Assembly: GCF_015690345.1 (NCBI RefSeq)
Contig: NZ_JADPUN010000148.1
Location: 54,435-118,434, forward strand
DNA: 64,000 bases
DNA from: Plantactinospora alkalitolerans
GTDB lineage: Bacteria > Actinomycetota > Actinomycetes > Mycobacteriales > Micromonosporaceae
Reading direction: 5' to 3'
Shown here: in pieces, positions 44,406-53,644 of the stretch
Layout of the letters: every line of letters starts with the position of its first letter
Numbering within the stretch: position 1 is the first letter of the stretch
Translations under genes and position numbers: made by a program
Notes under the pieces: model-generated
The model's database searches: none
Seen by the model: only the letters and a program-made list of their open reading frames with translations
What the model was told of the DNA's origin: nothing

Positions 44406-46256
44406 GTGTCGCGCCCGTCGTTCCTGCACCCCCTCGCGACCGCCGACGATCCGGCACTGATGGGACGCAAGGCCGTGGGCCTGCGCCTCGCCTCGGTGGC
44501 GGGTCTGCCCGTACCGCCGGCACTGGTGCTCGACGCGGACGCTCTCCGCGCCCATCTCGATCACCACGGCGACCCGGCGGACGCGGTGACGGCGATCCTC
44601 GAAGGCCACCTGCCCGAGCGGGTGGCGGACGCCGTGCACGCCGCCGCGTCGCGCTTCCGCACCGCTCCGCACGGGGTCGTCGTCCGCTCCTCGGCACCCG
44701 GCGAGGACGGCGAAGATCTCTCCTTCGCCGGCCAGTTCGGGTCGTTCTTCTGCCCCAGCCGTCCCGACGCGGTGCAGGCGGCGGTCCGCCGCGTCTGGGC
44801 GAGCGCGTTCGGCACCACGGTCCGGCAGTACGAGCAGAGCCGCCCGGGTGGCTCCGATCGCGCCCCGACGATGGCGGTGATCGTCCAACAGGCCGTGAAC
44901 CCCTGGTGTTCCGGTGTCCTCGCGGCCGACGCGGGTGGCCACGGCAGGCTCCTCGTGGAGAGTTGTCCCGGTCTGCCGGTACCGGTCGTGCAGGGGCTGA
45001 TCCGCCCGGAGGTGTTGACGTCGCACCGTCCTGGCCACAGCGACCTGCACGACGGGGATCGACACGTCTTCGTCCTCACCGCCGGCGGTCCGGATGCGCC
45101 CGACGTACTGCCCGGCGATCTTTTTCCGGCGCCGGCCGGCCTCCCGTTTCCGGACGACGCCGGGACCGAGCAGCCGTGGAAGGTGGTGTGGCGCGAGCCG
45201 GACGGCGCCCTCGTCTATCTCCAACCGCCGGAGCGGGTTCAGCAGACGCCTACGCTGACGGCGGGCGACGAAGCCATCTTCCGCGACCTGGTCCGGCGGC
45301 TGCCGGACCCTGGCGGTGCCGGGCTGGACGTGGAGTGGGCCCGTGACGCGAGCGGCCTGCATGTCCTGCAGGTCCGTCCGCTCACCGCCCCGGTGCCGCT
45401 GGAGCACCGGGCGAGCGGCACCGGCGAGCCGCCGCCCGAGGACAGCGACCCACCGATCGGGTCGGCAACCCTGCGCGGCCGTCCGGCGGCGGGAGGGCAC
45501 GCCGAGGGCCCGGTCTGGCTGGGCTCCCAGCCAGGCGCGGCTGCCGAGCAGATGCCGGACGGCGCGGTCCTGGTCTGTTCCGGGCTGTCCACGGACCTGC
45601 TGCCCGCGCTGCTCCGCGCCGCAGGCGTGGTCAGTGGAGAGGCCGGCGTGCTGGCCCACACCGCGATCGTCGCCCGCGAGCTGGGCAAGCCGTGCGTGAT
45701 CGACATCCCGATCGGCTCGGGCCTGCTGAAGAACGGCGATCTGGTGCACCTCGACGGCGATCGGGGCACCGTCCGGCTGCTGGGGAAGGCGGGCCAGGGT
45801 CCGACCGGAGGCACACCACCGGTGCCCCGCACGACACCGGCGGATGGGACGCTTCCGGCGATGCCCGCCACGACACCGGCGGATCGGGCGCTTCCGAACG
45901 CGCTACTGGTCGTGGTGACCCGGGCCAGCGGCGACGGGGGAGTGGCACCGTCGGTCGACATCGGCCCCGGGAACTGGCTCGGCGTCCTGCTTCCGGACAC
46001 GCCTGCCGCCTCGGACGACGCCGGGAACCACCGGCTGCTCCGTACCCGGCTCGTGGCGGGTGGCTGGGCGGGCACCCCGCTGGCCGGTGGTGGCGAGGTG
46101 TGGTGCGGGGTGGGCGCCGTGCCCGGCGAGACATGGCGGCTGGACGTGTCCGACGGCCGGGCCGTCCTCGGCCGGCCGGGCCGGGAGCCCGTCGTCTGCC
46201 GGCTGCGGACGGCCTCGCCCGAGGTTCTCACCCGGCTCGTTGCGACGGAGACCTGA
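44406..46256 (+). CDS. PEP-utilising / PEP-synthase-like phosphotransferase
   Basis: 616 residues. The ATP-grasp domain (about 15-328) has GRKAVGLRLASVAGLPVPPA, the phosphate-binding VVVRSSAPGEDGEDLSFAGQ (Arg94) and the metal-site end GLDVEWARD..LHVLQVRPLT. The swivelling phosphohistidine domain (about 355-455) has AGVLAHTAIVARELGKPCVI with the acceptor His at 418. The residual 150 C-terminal residues are Pro/Thr-rich then beta-rich and unrecognised; the large PEP/pyruvate barrel domain is absent. This layout fits enzymes moving phosphate from ATP via His to a dedicated acceptor, as in rifampicin phosphotransferase. GTG start at 44406. Confidence 0.85.
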   Translation: MSRPSFLHPLATADDPALMGRKAVGLRLASVAGLPVPPALVLDADALRAHLDHHGDPADAVTAILEGHLPERVADAVHAAASRFRTAPHGVVVRSSAPGEDGEDLSFAGQFGSFFCPSRPDAVQAAVRRVWASAFGTTVRQYEQSRPGGSDRAPTMAVIVQQAVNPWCSGVLAADAGGHGRLLVESCPGLPVPVVQGLIRPEVLTSHRPGHSDLHDGDRHVFVLTAGGPDAPDVLPGDLFPAPAGLPFPDDAGTEQPWKVVWREPDGALVYLQPPERVQQTPTLTAGDEAIFRDLVRRLPDPGGAGLDVEWARDASGLHVLQVRPLTAPVPLEHRASGTGEPPPEDSDPPIGSATLRGRPAAGGHAEGPVWLGSQPGAAAEQMPDGAVLVCSGLSTDLLPALLRAAGVVSGEAGVLAHTAIVARELGKPCVIDIPIGSGLLKNGDLVHLDGDRGTVRLLGKAGQGPTGGTPPVPRTTPADGTLPAMPATTPADRALPNALLVVVTRASGDGGVAPSVDIGPGNWLGVLLPDTPAASDDAGNHRLLRTRLVAGGWAGTPLAGGGEVWCGVGAVPGETWRLDVSDGRAVLGRPGREPVVCRLRTASPEVLTRLVATET

Positions 46257-46257
46257 G

Positions 46258-47562
46258 ATGACGCTCCACCAGCACTACCTGCCCGCGGCCCGGCGGCTGC
46301 TCGACGCCGCCGGCCTGCGCCGCAGCCTCGACGAGGTCTGCCGACTGCCGGGCATCGAGAAAGTGGACGTCTTCCCCGATGTCACGGTCAAGGACTGGGG
46401 GTTTCCCTCCGGCCTGGCGATCCGGTCGCGCGGGTACCTGTACCCCCTGGCCGTGCCGGACCCGGGCAGCGGCTACCACGTGAGCGCCTTGCCGGTGCGC
46501 CGCGACCAGCTCGGCCCGGACGAGGTCAGGGCCCTCTACGACGCGGTCGCCAGCTCGGTCAACCACCGCGACCTGCGGCACGAGTATCCCGAGGTCGACC
46601 TCGACCGGGTACTGGCCGACGGGCTGAACTACGCCGCGGAGCTGCACGCAGACCTGGGCGGTCCCGCGGCGGAGCCCGCCGACCGTGGGTGGCACCGGGC
46701 CGGCGTCGTCGCCCGCTTCGACGACGACCTCAAGGCAACCCTGCGGCGCTCGCTCGGCGGCGCCGACGGGCACTACGTCGCGGTGCAGTGGATCCAGCAG
46801 CTCCTGGACCCCGGGACGGCGCACCGGCACGGGCTGCGTACCGGACAACTCGTCGTGATCATCCACATCGGCGCCAGACCGATGCGGGAGTACATCTACC
46901 GGCGGTACGGCATCCCGGCCGCCGAACACAGCATCCACGACGGCAGCGCGCTTCCGGAGCAACTGCGCACCGGAATCTTCGCGGTACGCAGCGACAGCCC
47001 GTACGGCGAGGCGTACCTGGACTGCGCCGCGGCCAGCGCCAACTTCGGGTACTTCAACCGCCACCTGGTCCGGCTCAACGTCCTGGCGGCGCTGGCACCA
47101 CGCTGGGGCGACCTCACCGGGCAGGCGCCGCTGCTGCAACACCGGCACCACACCGAGTTGAGCATTGCCGCCGACCAGATCGTCACCGCGCGCCGGGGAG
47201 TCCAGCGGCTGGATGCCGACGCGGGCGGGGAGTGGCTGCCGGACCGGCGGGAACCGCTGTCCTATGTGGCGGGCGGCGAGTTCGGCTCCAGCTATCTCGT
47301 CGCCGCCGCGAATCCCGACCGGTACGCGAACCTGTGCGGTCACGGCATCCCGGAGTGGCAGCCCGTCGGCCGGTTCCGGGACCAGATCGACGACTGCCTG
47401 CCGCATGCCCGGGCGGCGGTGCGCAACTCCGCCTTCGACCTTCAGACCTTCGTGCGCGATCTGGCGAACCTGGAGGAGACCACGGCACATGTCCGCGACA
47501 TCGGGATGGCACGACCGGTGGCCCGGCTGTACCCGCTGGTCAACTTCCGTTCCCCGATCTGA
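46258..47562 (+). CDS. Divergent RtcB-like RNA-ligase-fold protein
   Basis: 434 residues aligning along most of RtcB: VDVFPDVTVKDWGFPSGLAI matches the PDVHxGKG region, YPLAVPDPGSGYHV the DxGCGM metal motif (Asp68 kept, Cys replaced by Ser71), RRSLGGADGHYVAVQ the GxGNHF motif (His172 kept, Asn to Asp), LVVIIHIGARP the HSGSRG motif (His203), AAASANFGYFNRHLVRLNVL the conserved Asn helix, HRHHTEL (His298) and YANLCGHGIPEW the guanylylated-His motif (His362). So the nucleotidyl-transfer histidines survive while flanking residues differ from all RNA ligases I know. Starts one base after the PEP enzyme stop with GGAG upstream. Confidence 0.82.
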   Translation: MTLHQHYLPAARRLLDAAGLRRSLDEVCRLPGIEKVDVFPDVTVKDWGFPSGLAIRSRGYLYPLAVPDPGSGYHVSALPVRRDQLGPDEVRALYDAVASSVNHRDLRHEYPEVDLDRVLADGLNYAAELHADLGGPAAEPADRGWHRAGVVARFDDDLKATLRRSLGGADGHYVAVQWIQQLLDPGTAHRHGLRTGQLVVIIHIGARPMREYIYRRYGIPAAEHSIHDGSALPEQLRTGIFAVRSDSPYGEAYLDCAAASANFGYFNRHLVRLNVLAALAPRWGDLTGQAPLLQHRHHTELSIAADQIVTARRGVQRLDADAGGEWLPDRREPLSYVAGGEFGSSYLVAAANPDRYANLCGHGIPEWQPVGRFRDQIDDCLPHARAAVRNSAFDLQTFVRDLANLEETTAHVRDIGMARPVARLYPLVNFRSPI

Positions 47563-47574
47563 GCGGCGACAGCG

Positions 47575-49320
47575 GTGCAACGGGCGGCCGGCGGCGGCGC
47601 GCTCTGGCGGCTCCGTGGGGCGCTGCGTCCGCACCGGCGCGCGCTGGCGCTCAACGCCGGCCTCGCCGCGGCGTCGATGCTGGCCGGTATCCTCCTGCCG
47701 CTGCTGGCCAGGAGGCTTCTCGACGACCACGCGCTGCGCGGCGACACCGACGGCCTGCCGCTGATCGCCGCCCTGACGGTCCTGTGCGCGGGCGGGGAGG
47801 CGGTCCTGATCGCGCTGCGCCGCGTCACCGGACCGGCCACGGCACTGGCGGTCGAGGAGACCATGCGGCATCGCCTGGTGGGCCGGGTGCTGTCGCAGCC
47901 GGCCGCGTTCCACGACCGGCATACCCCCGCGGTGCTGGCCACCCGGATCGTGTCCGATCTCGCGCTGCTGCGGCGGTTCGTCAGCTTCGGCCTGCCGTTC
48001 CTGATCATCAATTCGCTGACCGTGGTCGTGGTGGTCGTGCTGCTGCTCTGGCTCTGCTGGCCGCTGGGGCTGCTGGTCGTGGCGGCCACGGTGCCGCCGG
48101 CTGTCCTGGCACGACGGTGGGAGCACTCCTCCCGGGAGGTCACCCGGCAGGTGCAGCGGGACGGGGAGACGTTCGCCGACCTGCTGGACGAATCCATCCA
48201 GGGGGTCGACACGATCCAGGCGTTCGGGCGCCGCGACGACTTCACCGCGCGCCTCGAGAAGGCCGCCGACCGGCTACGACGCAGCCAGCGGGAACGGGCC
48301 CGACTGTGGACGGCGCTCAGCACCCTGGTCGAGGGGTGTCCCTCGGCGGTTCTGGTGACACTCATCGGTGCCGGGGTGGCCGCCGTCTGGGCCGGCGCGG
48401 TCACGGTCGGCACCCTGGTCGCCGTTCTCACCCTCTGGCTCTTCCTGCTCTGGCCGGTCCAGTCGCTCGGCGGGCTGATGAACCAGCTTCAGCAGGCCGA
48501 CGCCGCGGCCGAGCGGGTGTCCGAGTTGCTCCACCGGCCGCCCGTACCGGCGCCGCCGCCCGCCTTCCGTCCGGCGCCGCCGCCTTCCTCCCGTCCGGCG
48601 CCGCCTTCCTCCGGTCCGGCGAGGGTCGGGTCGCGCGGCGCGGAACTGGTCCTCGACCAGGTCTGGTTCCGCTATCCGCCGGCCGGTCCGGATCCGCCGA
48701 CCGGTCCGGCGGTGCTGACCGGGATGGACCTGCGGGTCGCCGCGGGTGAACGGGTCACCGTGGTCGGTGCCGCCGGAAGCGGAAAGAGTACGCTGGCCGC
48801 CCTGCTCACCGGCCTGTACGAGCCCAGCGGCGGCCGGATCCTGATCGACGGTACCGATCTGCGCCACCTGCCGACGGCCCGACGGGCCGATGTCGTCGCC
48901 CCGGTGCCGGAGCATCCGGGCCTGTTCGCCGGCACCATCCGCGACAACGTCCGGCTCGGCCGTCCGGAGGCGGACGACGCCGAGGTGACCGAGGCGCTCC
49001 GGGCCGCCCAGGCGTTCTTCGTCCACGAACTCCGGCACGGCCTCGACGAACCGTTGACCGAGGCCGGCCTGTCGCTGTCCGGGGGGCAGCGCCGGCGTCT
49101 CGCCCTGGCCCGGGCGTTCCTGTGCCGTCCGCGACTGCTCGTGCTCGACGACCCGCTGGTGGGACTGGACCCACGCACGGCGCAGCAGGTTGGTGCGGCG
49201 GTCAGCGAGCGGCTCGGAGACACCACCGTGCTCTGGCTGACCCGGCACCGGCCGCCTGCGGCGTCGCCCGGCAGGGTGGTCCGGCTGCACAGCGGGCACA
49301 TCGACGGCGGATCGCGGTGA
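47575..49320 (+). CDS. ABC exporter half-transporter with atypical Walker B
   Basis: 581 residues: six-span type-1 exporter domain (about 15-310) and a nucleotide-binding domain. Walker A is VGAAGSGKST, the signature LSLSGGQRRRLALA is intact, but Walker B reads LLVLDDPLVGLD with Asp in place of the catalytic Glu; the switch His is in WLTRHR. A Pro-rich linker (PPPAFRPAPPP) joins the domains. No C39 peptidase domain. Start GTG 47575, 12 bases after the RtcB-like stop. It overlaps the next gene as GTGA and should form a heterodimer with it to export the modified peptide. Confidence 0.9.
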   Translation: MQRAAGGGALWRLRGALRPHRRALALNAGLAAASMLAGILLPLLARRLLDDHALRGDTDGLPLIAALTVLCAGGEAVLIALRRVTGPATALAVEETMRHRLVGRVLSQPAAFHDRHTPAVLATRIVSDLALLRRFVSFGLPFLIINSLTVVVVVVLLLWLCWPLGLLVVAATVPPAVLARRWEHSSREVTRQVQRDGETFADLLDESIQGVDTIQAFGRRDDFTARLEKAADRLRRSQRERARLWTALSTLVEGCPSAVLVTLIGAGVAAVWAGAVTVGTLVAVLTLWLFLLWPVQSLGGLMNQLQQADAAAERVSELLHRPPVPAPPPAFRPAPPPSSRPAPPSSGPARVGSRGAELVLDQVWFRYPPAGPDPPTGPAVLTGMDLRVAAGERVTVVGAAGSGKSTLAALLTGLYEPSGGRILIDGTDLRHLPTARRADVVAPVPEHPGLFAGTIRDNVRLGRPEADDAEVTEALRAAQAFFVHELRHGLDEPLTEAGLSLSGGQRRRLALARAFLCRPRLLVLDDPLVGLDPRTAQQVGAAVSERLGDTTVLWLTRHRPPAASPGRVVRLHSGHIDGGSR

Positions 49321-51128
49321 CGTCGCCTCCGCCGGCCGGCGCGCCCGTACCGGCCCGCCGGGTGGTAGCCCTGCTCGCCCGCCCGCGCCGCCGGGAACTG
49401 CTGCGGATTGCCGTCGTGCTGCCGGTGAAGTTGCTCGCCACGATCGCCGTGCCGCTGCTCGTGGGCCGGATGCTGGATCGGGGGATCCCCGCGCTCGTCG
49501 AGCGGCGCTGGTCGGAGGTGGCGCTGCTCGCCGGCCTGCTGCTGACCGCCGCGGTCGCCGAACTGGCCCTGACCTACCGGGTCCTGTACCAGGTCAGCGC
49601 GCTGGGCCAGGAGATGCTGTTCGAGCTGCGCTGCCGGGTGGCCAGCGCCGCTCTCGGCCAGTCCAGCACGTTCCGCGACCGGCACCATTCGGGCGAGGCG
49701 TTCAGCCGCGCCGGCGCCGATGTGCAGACGGTCGGCCGCCTCTTCGACGCGGGCCCCGACGGCCTGGTCACCCGGTTGCTGACGGTGGTCGTGATCGGTG
49801 CGGTGCTCCCGTTCGTGGATGGCTGGCTGGCCTGCCTCACGGTCTCCGCGCTCGCGCCGGTCGCCGTGCTGCTGGGCTGGGTCCGCCGCCGTGGCGGTCG
49901 GGCACACCGCGACGCCCAGCGGGCCACCGCCGATCTCACCACGGGCCTGCTCGAGGCCACGCGGGTCGTCCGGGTGCTGCAGGCGTTCGGCGCGCAGGAG
50001 CGGGCCGCCGCCGCCCTGGGCCGGTCGTCCCGGCGGTACCGCCACGCCCACCAGCGGGCACTTCTGCTGGCCGGGCTCTTTCCGCCAGCGGTCCGGCTGG
50101 CCGGCAACACGGCGGTGGCCGCCGTCCTCGTCGTCGGGGCGTACCGGATCGCGCACGGCCACGCCAGCGTCGGCGAGGTGACGGCGTTCCTGCTGTTCCT
50201 GCGCCGCCTGGTCGATCCGTTGCAGGACCTCGCGTCGGTCCTGGAGACCTGTCAGGCGGCCGTGGCGGCGCTGGAGCGGCTCGGTGACCTCGTCGGCCGG
50301 GAACCGGACGGTGTGCCCCGCCCGGCCGGACCGGATCGCCGCCGTGCGGCGGCGCCGGGCGGCGTCGAACTTCGCGACATCTGGTTCAGTTACGCCGGGC
50401 GGTCCCGTCCCGCGCTGCGTGGCGTCTCCTTCCGCATCGCCGAGGGAGAGACGGTGGCCCTGGTGGGGGCGACCGGTGCGGGCAAGTCGACGATCGCGAA
50501 GCTGCTCACCCGGGCCTACCACCCGGCCCGCGGGACAGTGCTGCTGGGCGGCGTCGACCTGGGCCGGGTGCCGGAGGATGAGCTTCGCCGGGCGGTGGTG
50601 CCGGTGCTCCAGGAAACCTTCGTCTTCACCGCCACCGTCGAGGAGAACGTGGCCCTGGCCCGGCCCGGTGCCAGCGACGAGGAGGTGGTACGGGCGTGCC
50701 GGCTGGTCGGAGCGGACCGGTTCATCGCCCGCCTGCCCGACGGCTACCAGACTCGGATCGGGCGCAGTGGTTACCGGCTCTCTGCCGGCCAGGAGCAGCT
50801 GATCGCGCTTGCCCGGGTATGCCTGGCCGAACCCGTACTCGTCGTGCTGGACGAGGCGACCGCCGCTCTCGACGCCGGAGGTGAGAGGACCGTCCAGGAC
50901 GCGCTGCGAAAGCTCCTGGCCGGTCGTACAGCCCTGCTCATCGCGCACCGGTTCACCGCGCTCCGGCTGGCCGACCGGGTGGTCGTCGTCGACGACGGCA
51001 AGGTGGTGGAACAGGGATCCGTGGCGGCGCTGTCTGCCGCCGGTGGCGACTTCGCCCGGCAGAGTCGAGCCTGGCGGGCGGTGCTGGCCGGTGACCTCCC
51101 GCCGCGTCCGGGACCGTCCGGCCCCTGA
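49317..51128 (+). CDS. ABC exporter half-transporter, partner subunit
   Basis: 603 residues with a six-span membrane domain (about 20-320) and nucleotide-binding domain. Walker A VGATGAGKST, Q loop VLQETFVFTATVEENVALAR, signature RLSAGQEQLIALAR (Gly to Ala in LSGGQ), Walker B VLDEATAALD with the catalytic Glu, switch LIAHR. The combination of altered signature here and altered Walker B in the partner is typical of heterodimeric exporters with one degenerate site. GTG at 49317 in a GTGA overlap. Confidence 0.92.
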   Translation: MTSPPPAGAPVPARRVVALLARPRRRELLRIAVVLPVKLLATIAVPLLVGRMLDRGIPALVERRWSEVALLAGLLLTAAVAELALTYRVLYQVSALGQEMLFELRCRVASAALGQSSTFRDRHHSGEAFSRAGADVQTVGRLFDAGPDGLVTRLLTVVVIGAVLPFVDGWLACLTVSALAPVAVLLGWVRRRGGRAHRDAQRATADLTTGLLEATRVVRVLQAFGAQERAAAALGRSSRRYRHAHQRALLLAGLFPPAVRLAGNTAVAAVLVVGAYRIAHGHASVGEVTAFLLFLRRLVDPLQDLASVLETCQAAVAALERLGDLVGREPDGVPRPAGPDRRRAAAPGGVELRDIWFSYAGRSRPALRGVSFRIAEGETVALVGATGAGKSTIAKLLTRAYHPARGTVLLGGVDLGRVPEDELRRAVVPVLQETFVFTATVEENVALARPGASDEEVVRACRLVGADRFIARLPDGYQTRIGRSGYRLSAGQEQLIALARVCLAEPVLVVLDEATAALDAGGERTVQDALRKLLAGRTALLIAHRFTALRLADRVVVVDDGKVVEQGSVAALSAAGGDFARQSRAWRAVLAGDLPPRPGPSGP

Positions 51129-51225
51129 CTTTCCCGGCCCGCCATCCCGAAGCCTGCCCGGAGCCAGGTCGTCCTGTTCCTTACTCAAGAAGCCACTTCC
51201 GGAGGCAATCAGGCAGCATAGGAGG

Positions 51226-52953
51226 GTGAGACCCGGGCGAGGCGTGGTGTATTCGCTTTCCGCCGTCGGTGTGCTGCTCGCGGCTGTGGTGCTTCCGTCC
51301 AAGGCAGGCGACGTCGAACATTCGATGTGGGAGAGCGTCTTCACCGGGTTCAGCGGCATACTCTTCATCGGCGCGGGTGCGGTGGCCCAGCACCGTCGGC
51401 CGGACAACCGGGTCGGCCTGTTGATGGTGCTCGTCGGCGTCGGCTGGTTCGCCGAGGACGTGCGCTTCATCCCGTTTCCGGTGACCCACACGGTCGGCCT
51501 CATGCTGAGCACCGCCTCGAGTGCCTTCCTCGCCCATCTCGTGCTGGCGTTTCCGACCGGCCGGCTGGGTTCGCGGCCGGTGCGGTGGCTCGTCGGCACC
51601 ACCTACGTCGCGGTGTTCGTGCTGGTCCCGTTCGGTTCGCTGTTCCAGGACCTGTCCGGGATCGGTCCGGCGTACCAGCGCAATCTGCTGCTCGTCGACT
51701 CGCCGGCGATGCTGCTGTTGCTCACCCGGCTGGTGGCTGCGATCGGGGCAGTGGCGGCCGGTGCCATGGTGGTCGTTCTCGTCCAGCGGTGGATGCGGGC
51801 CAGCCCACCGCAGCGCCGGCTGCTCGGGCCGGTGTTTCTCACGTTCCTCGTCGGCGGTCTCGCCTCCACCGCCGGCAATGCCATGAGCCAGTTCGATCCG
51901 GTGCGGATCGGTGCCCTGACCGTGTACCAACTGGCGTTCTGCGTACTGCCCCTGGTCTTTCTCGCCGGCGTGCTGCGGGTCCGGCTGGGCCGGACGGCGG
52001 TCGCCGAGCTCCTCATCGACCTGCAGCGGCCGCTGTCGCCGGTGGACCTGCGGGACCGCCTCGGTACGGCGCTCGGGGACCGGTCCCTCCAGGTTGGATA
52101 CTGGCGTCCGGACGTCGGGGACCTGGTCGACGCGGCGGGCGCGCCACTGGCCACGCCCGCGCCGGGCAGCGGCCGCGCGGTGACGTACGTCGACCGGGCC
52201 GGGAAGCGGGTCGCGGCGCTGATCCACGACGTGGCGCTGTGCGAGGATGCCCACGTTCTGCGGGCGGTGACCGCGGCGGCCGGTCTGAGCCTGGAGAACC
52301 AGCGGCTGACGGCGGAGGTGCGGGCACAGTTGGGCGAGGTCCGCGCGTCCCGGGCGCGGATCGTCACCGCGGTCGCCGAGGAGCGCCGCCGGATGGAGCG
52401 TGACCTGCACGACGGGGTGCAGCAGCACGTGGTCGCGGCCGCGATCGGGATCCGCGCGGTCGAGAGCCAGCTCGCTCCGGATGCCGACGACGGTGTACGT
52501 GTGCTGCTGCGCACGTGCGGCGAAGGGCTCGACACCGCGCTGGCCGACCTGCGGTCGCTGGCCCGCGGCATCCATCCGGCGATCCTGAGCGAGGACGGCC
52601 TGGTCGCCGCCCTCCAGTCGCTGGTCGAGCGGGTCCCGGCGCCGGTCGACCTGGCGGCCGCCGAGATACCGCGGCTGCCCTTCGCGGTCGAAGCCACCGC
52701 CTATTTCGTGGTGGCCGAGGCGGTGACGAACGCGATCAAACACGCGCAGGCCGATCGCATCCGGATCACCGTGGTGCCGGGGCCAGGGGTGATCCGGGTG
52801 GCGGTACGCGACGACGGTACCGGCGGCGCGGCTCTCACTGCGGGCTCCGGCCTGCTGGGCCTCGCGGACCGGGTCCGCGCGCTCGACGGCGACTTGGTCG
52901 TGGAGAGTGAGCCCGGACGGGGCACGACGGTGACGGCGGTCCTGCCGGTATGA
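51226..52953 (+). CDS. Membrane sensor histidine kinase
   Basis: About 575 residues. Residues 8-260 contain seven to eight hydrophobic spans ([63 protein letters not shown]). The HisKA_3 phospho-acceptor is [19 protein letters not shown], the N box [17 protein letters not shown] and the G box [18 protein letters not shown]. The start is uncertain: GTG 51226 directly follows GGAGG, GTGs at 51244 and 51247 are also in frame. Pairs with the response regulator 16 bases downstream. Position after the exporter genes suggests it reports on the exported product or envelope. Confidence 0.9.
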   Translation: MRPGRGVVYSLSAVGVLLAAVVLPSKAGDVEHSMWESVFTGFSGILFIGAGAVAQHRRPDNRVGLLMVLVGVGWFAEDVRFIPFPVTHTVGLMLSTASSAFLAHLVLAFPTGRLGSRPVRWLVGTTYVAVFVLVPFGSLFQDLSGIGPAYQRNLLLVDSPAMLLLLTRLVAAIGAVAAGAMVVVLVQRWMRASPPQRRLLGPVFLTFLVGGLASTAGNAMSQFDPVRIGALTVYQLAFCVLPLVFLAGVLRVRLGRTAVAELLIDLQRPLSPVDLRDRLGTALGDRSLQVGYWRPDVGDLVDAAGAPLATPAPGSGRAVTYVDRAGKRVAALIHDVALCEDAHVLRAVTAAAGLSLENQRLTAEVRAQLGEVRASRARIVTAVAEERRRMERDLHDGVQQHVVAAAIGIRAVESQLAPDADDGVRVLLRTCGEGLDTALADLRSLARGIHPAILSEDGLVAALQSLVERVPAPVDLAAAEIPRLPFAVEATAYFVVAEAVTNAIKHAQADRIRITVVPGPGVIRVAVRDDGTGGAALTAGSGLLGLADRVRALDGDLVVESEPGRGTTVTAVLPV

Positions 52954-52969
52954 GCGCGAAGGAGCGGAC

Positions 52970-53644
52970 GTGACGACCAGGGTGGTGCTCGCCGACGACG
53001 CGGCGCTGGTCCGTACGGCGATCGGCGTCCTGCTGCGGCAGCAGGGCTTCGACGTGGTCGCGGAGGTGGGCGACCGGCCGGCGCTCTGGGACGCGGTGGC
53101 GTCGAGCCGTCCCGACGTGGCCGTGGTGGACGTGCGGATGCCGCCGACGCACCGCCTGGAAGGGCTGGAGGCGGCGATCGAGATCCGCGCCACCTATCCC
53201 GACGTGGGCGTGCTGGTGCTGTCCCAGTACCTGGAGTCGCGGTACCTGACGGCGCTGCTGGGTGGCAGCGCGCGCGGCGTCGGATACCTGCTGAAGGAGC
53301 GGGTCGGCGGCGTTCCCGACTTCGTCGACGCGGTCCGCCGGGTGGCGTCCGGCGGCTGCGCGGTCGACCCCGAGGTGGTCTCGCTGATGCTGTCGAGCCG
53401 CCGGCGCGACGATCCGCTGCAGCGGCTGTCCGCGCGCGAGCGGGAGGTGCTCGCGCTGATGGCCGAGGGCCGCTCCAACCAGGCGATCGGGGACCGGTTG
53501 TTCCTGACTCCGAAGACGGTCGAGTCGCACGTTCGCAGCATCCTGCTCCGCCTGGACCTGCCGCCCGAGCCGGAGAGCCACCGACGTGTGCTCGCCGTGC
53601 TCGCCTACCTGCGGCCCGCCGCGGCTAGCCCGCCCCCAGCATGA
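52970..53644 (+). CDS. NarL/FixJ-type response regulator
   Basis: 224 residues. Receiver: [11 protein letters not shown] acidic pocket, phospho-Asp in [12 protein letters not shown], Lys in [10 protein letters not shown]. LuxR-type helix-turn-helix: [20 protein letters not shown] and [19 protein letters not shown] 52970 with AAGGAG eight bases upstream. Cognate regulator of the preceding kinase. Its last 20 bases overlap the opposite receiver gene. Confidence 0.93.
   Translation: MTTRVVLADDAALVRTAIGVLLRQQGFDVVAEVGDRPALWDAVASSRPDVAVVDVRMPPTHRLEGLEAAIEIRATYPDVGVLVLSQYLESRYLTALLGGSARGVGYLLKERVGGVPDFVDAVRRVASGGCAVDPEVVSLMLSSRRRDDPLQRLSAREREVLALMAEGRSNQAIGDRLFLTPKTVESHVRSILLRLDLPPEPESHRRVLAVLAYLRPAAASPPPA

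Noticed and set aside
47575..51128. Interpretation of the exporters as lantibiotic-type processing transporters
   Set aside because: Neither subunit has an N-terminal C39 peptidase domain, and no other lantibiotic enzyme is present.
48672..51602. A 976-codon open frame on the minus strand
   Set aside because: Antisense to the second ABC exporter gene; its product is Arg/Pro/Gly-rich with no domain.
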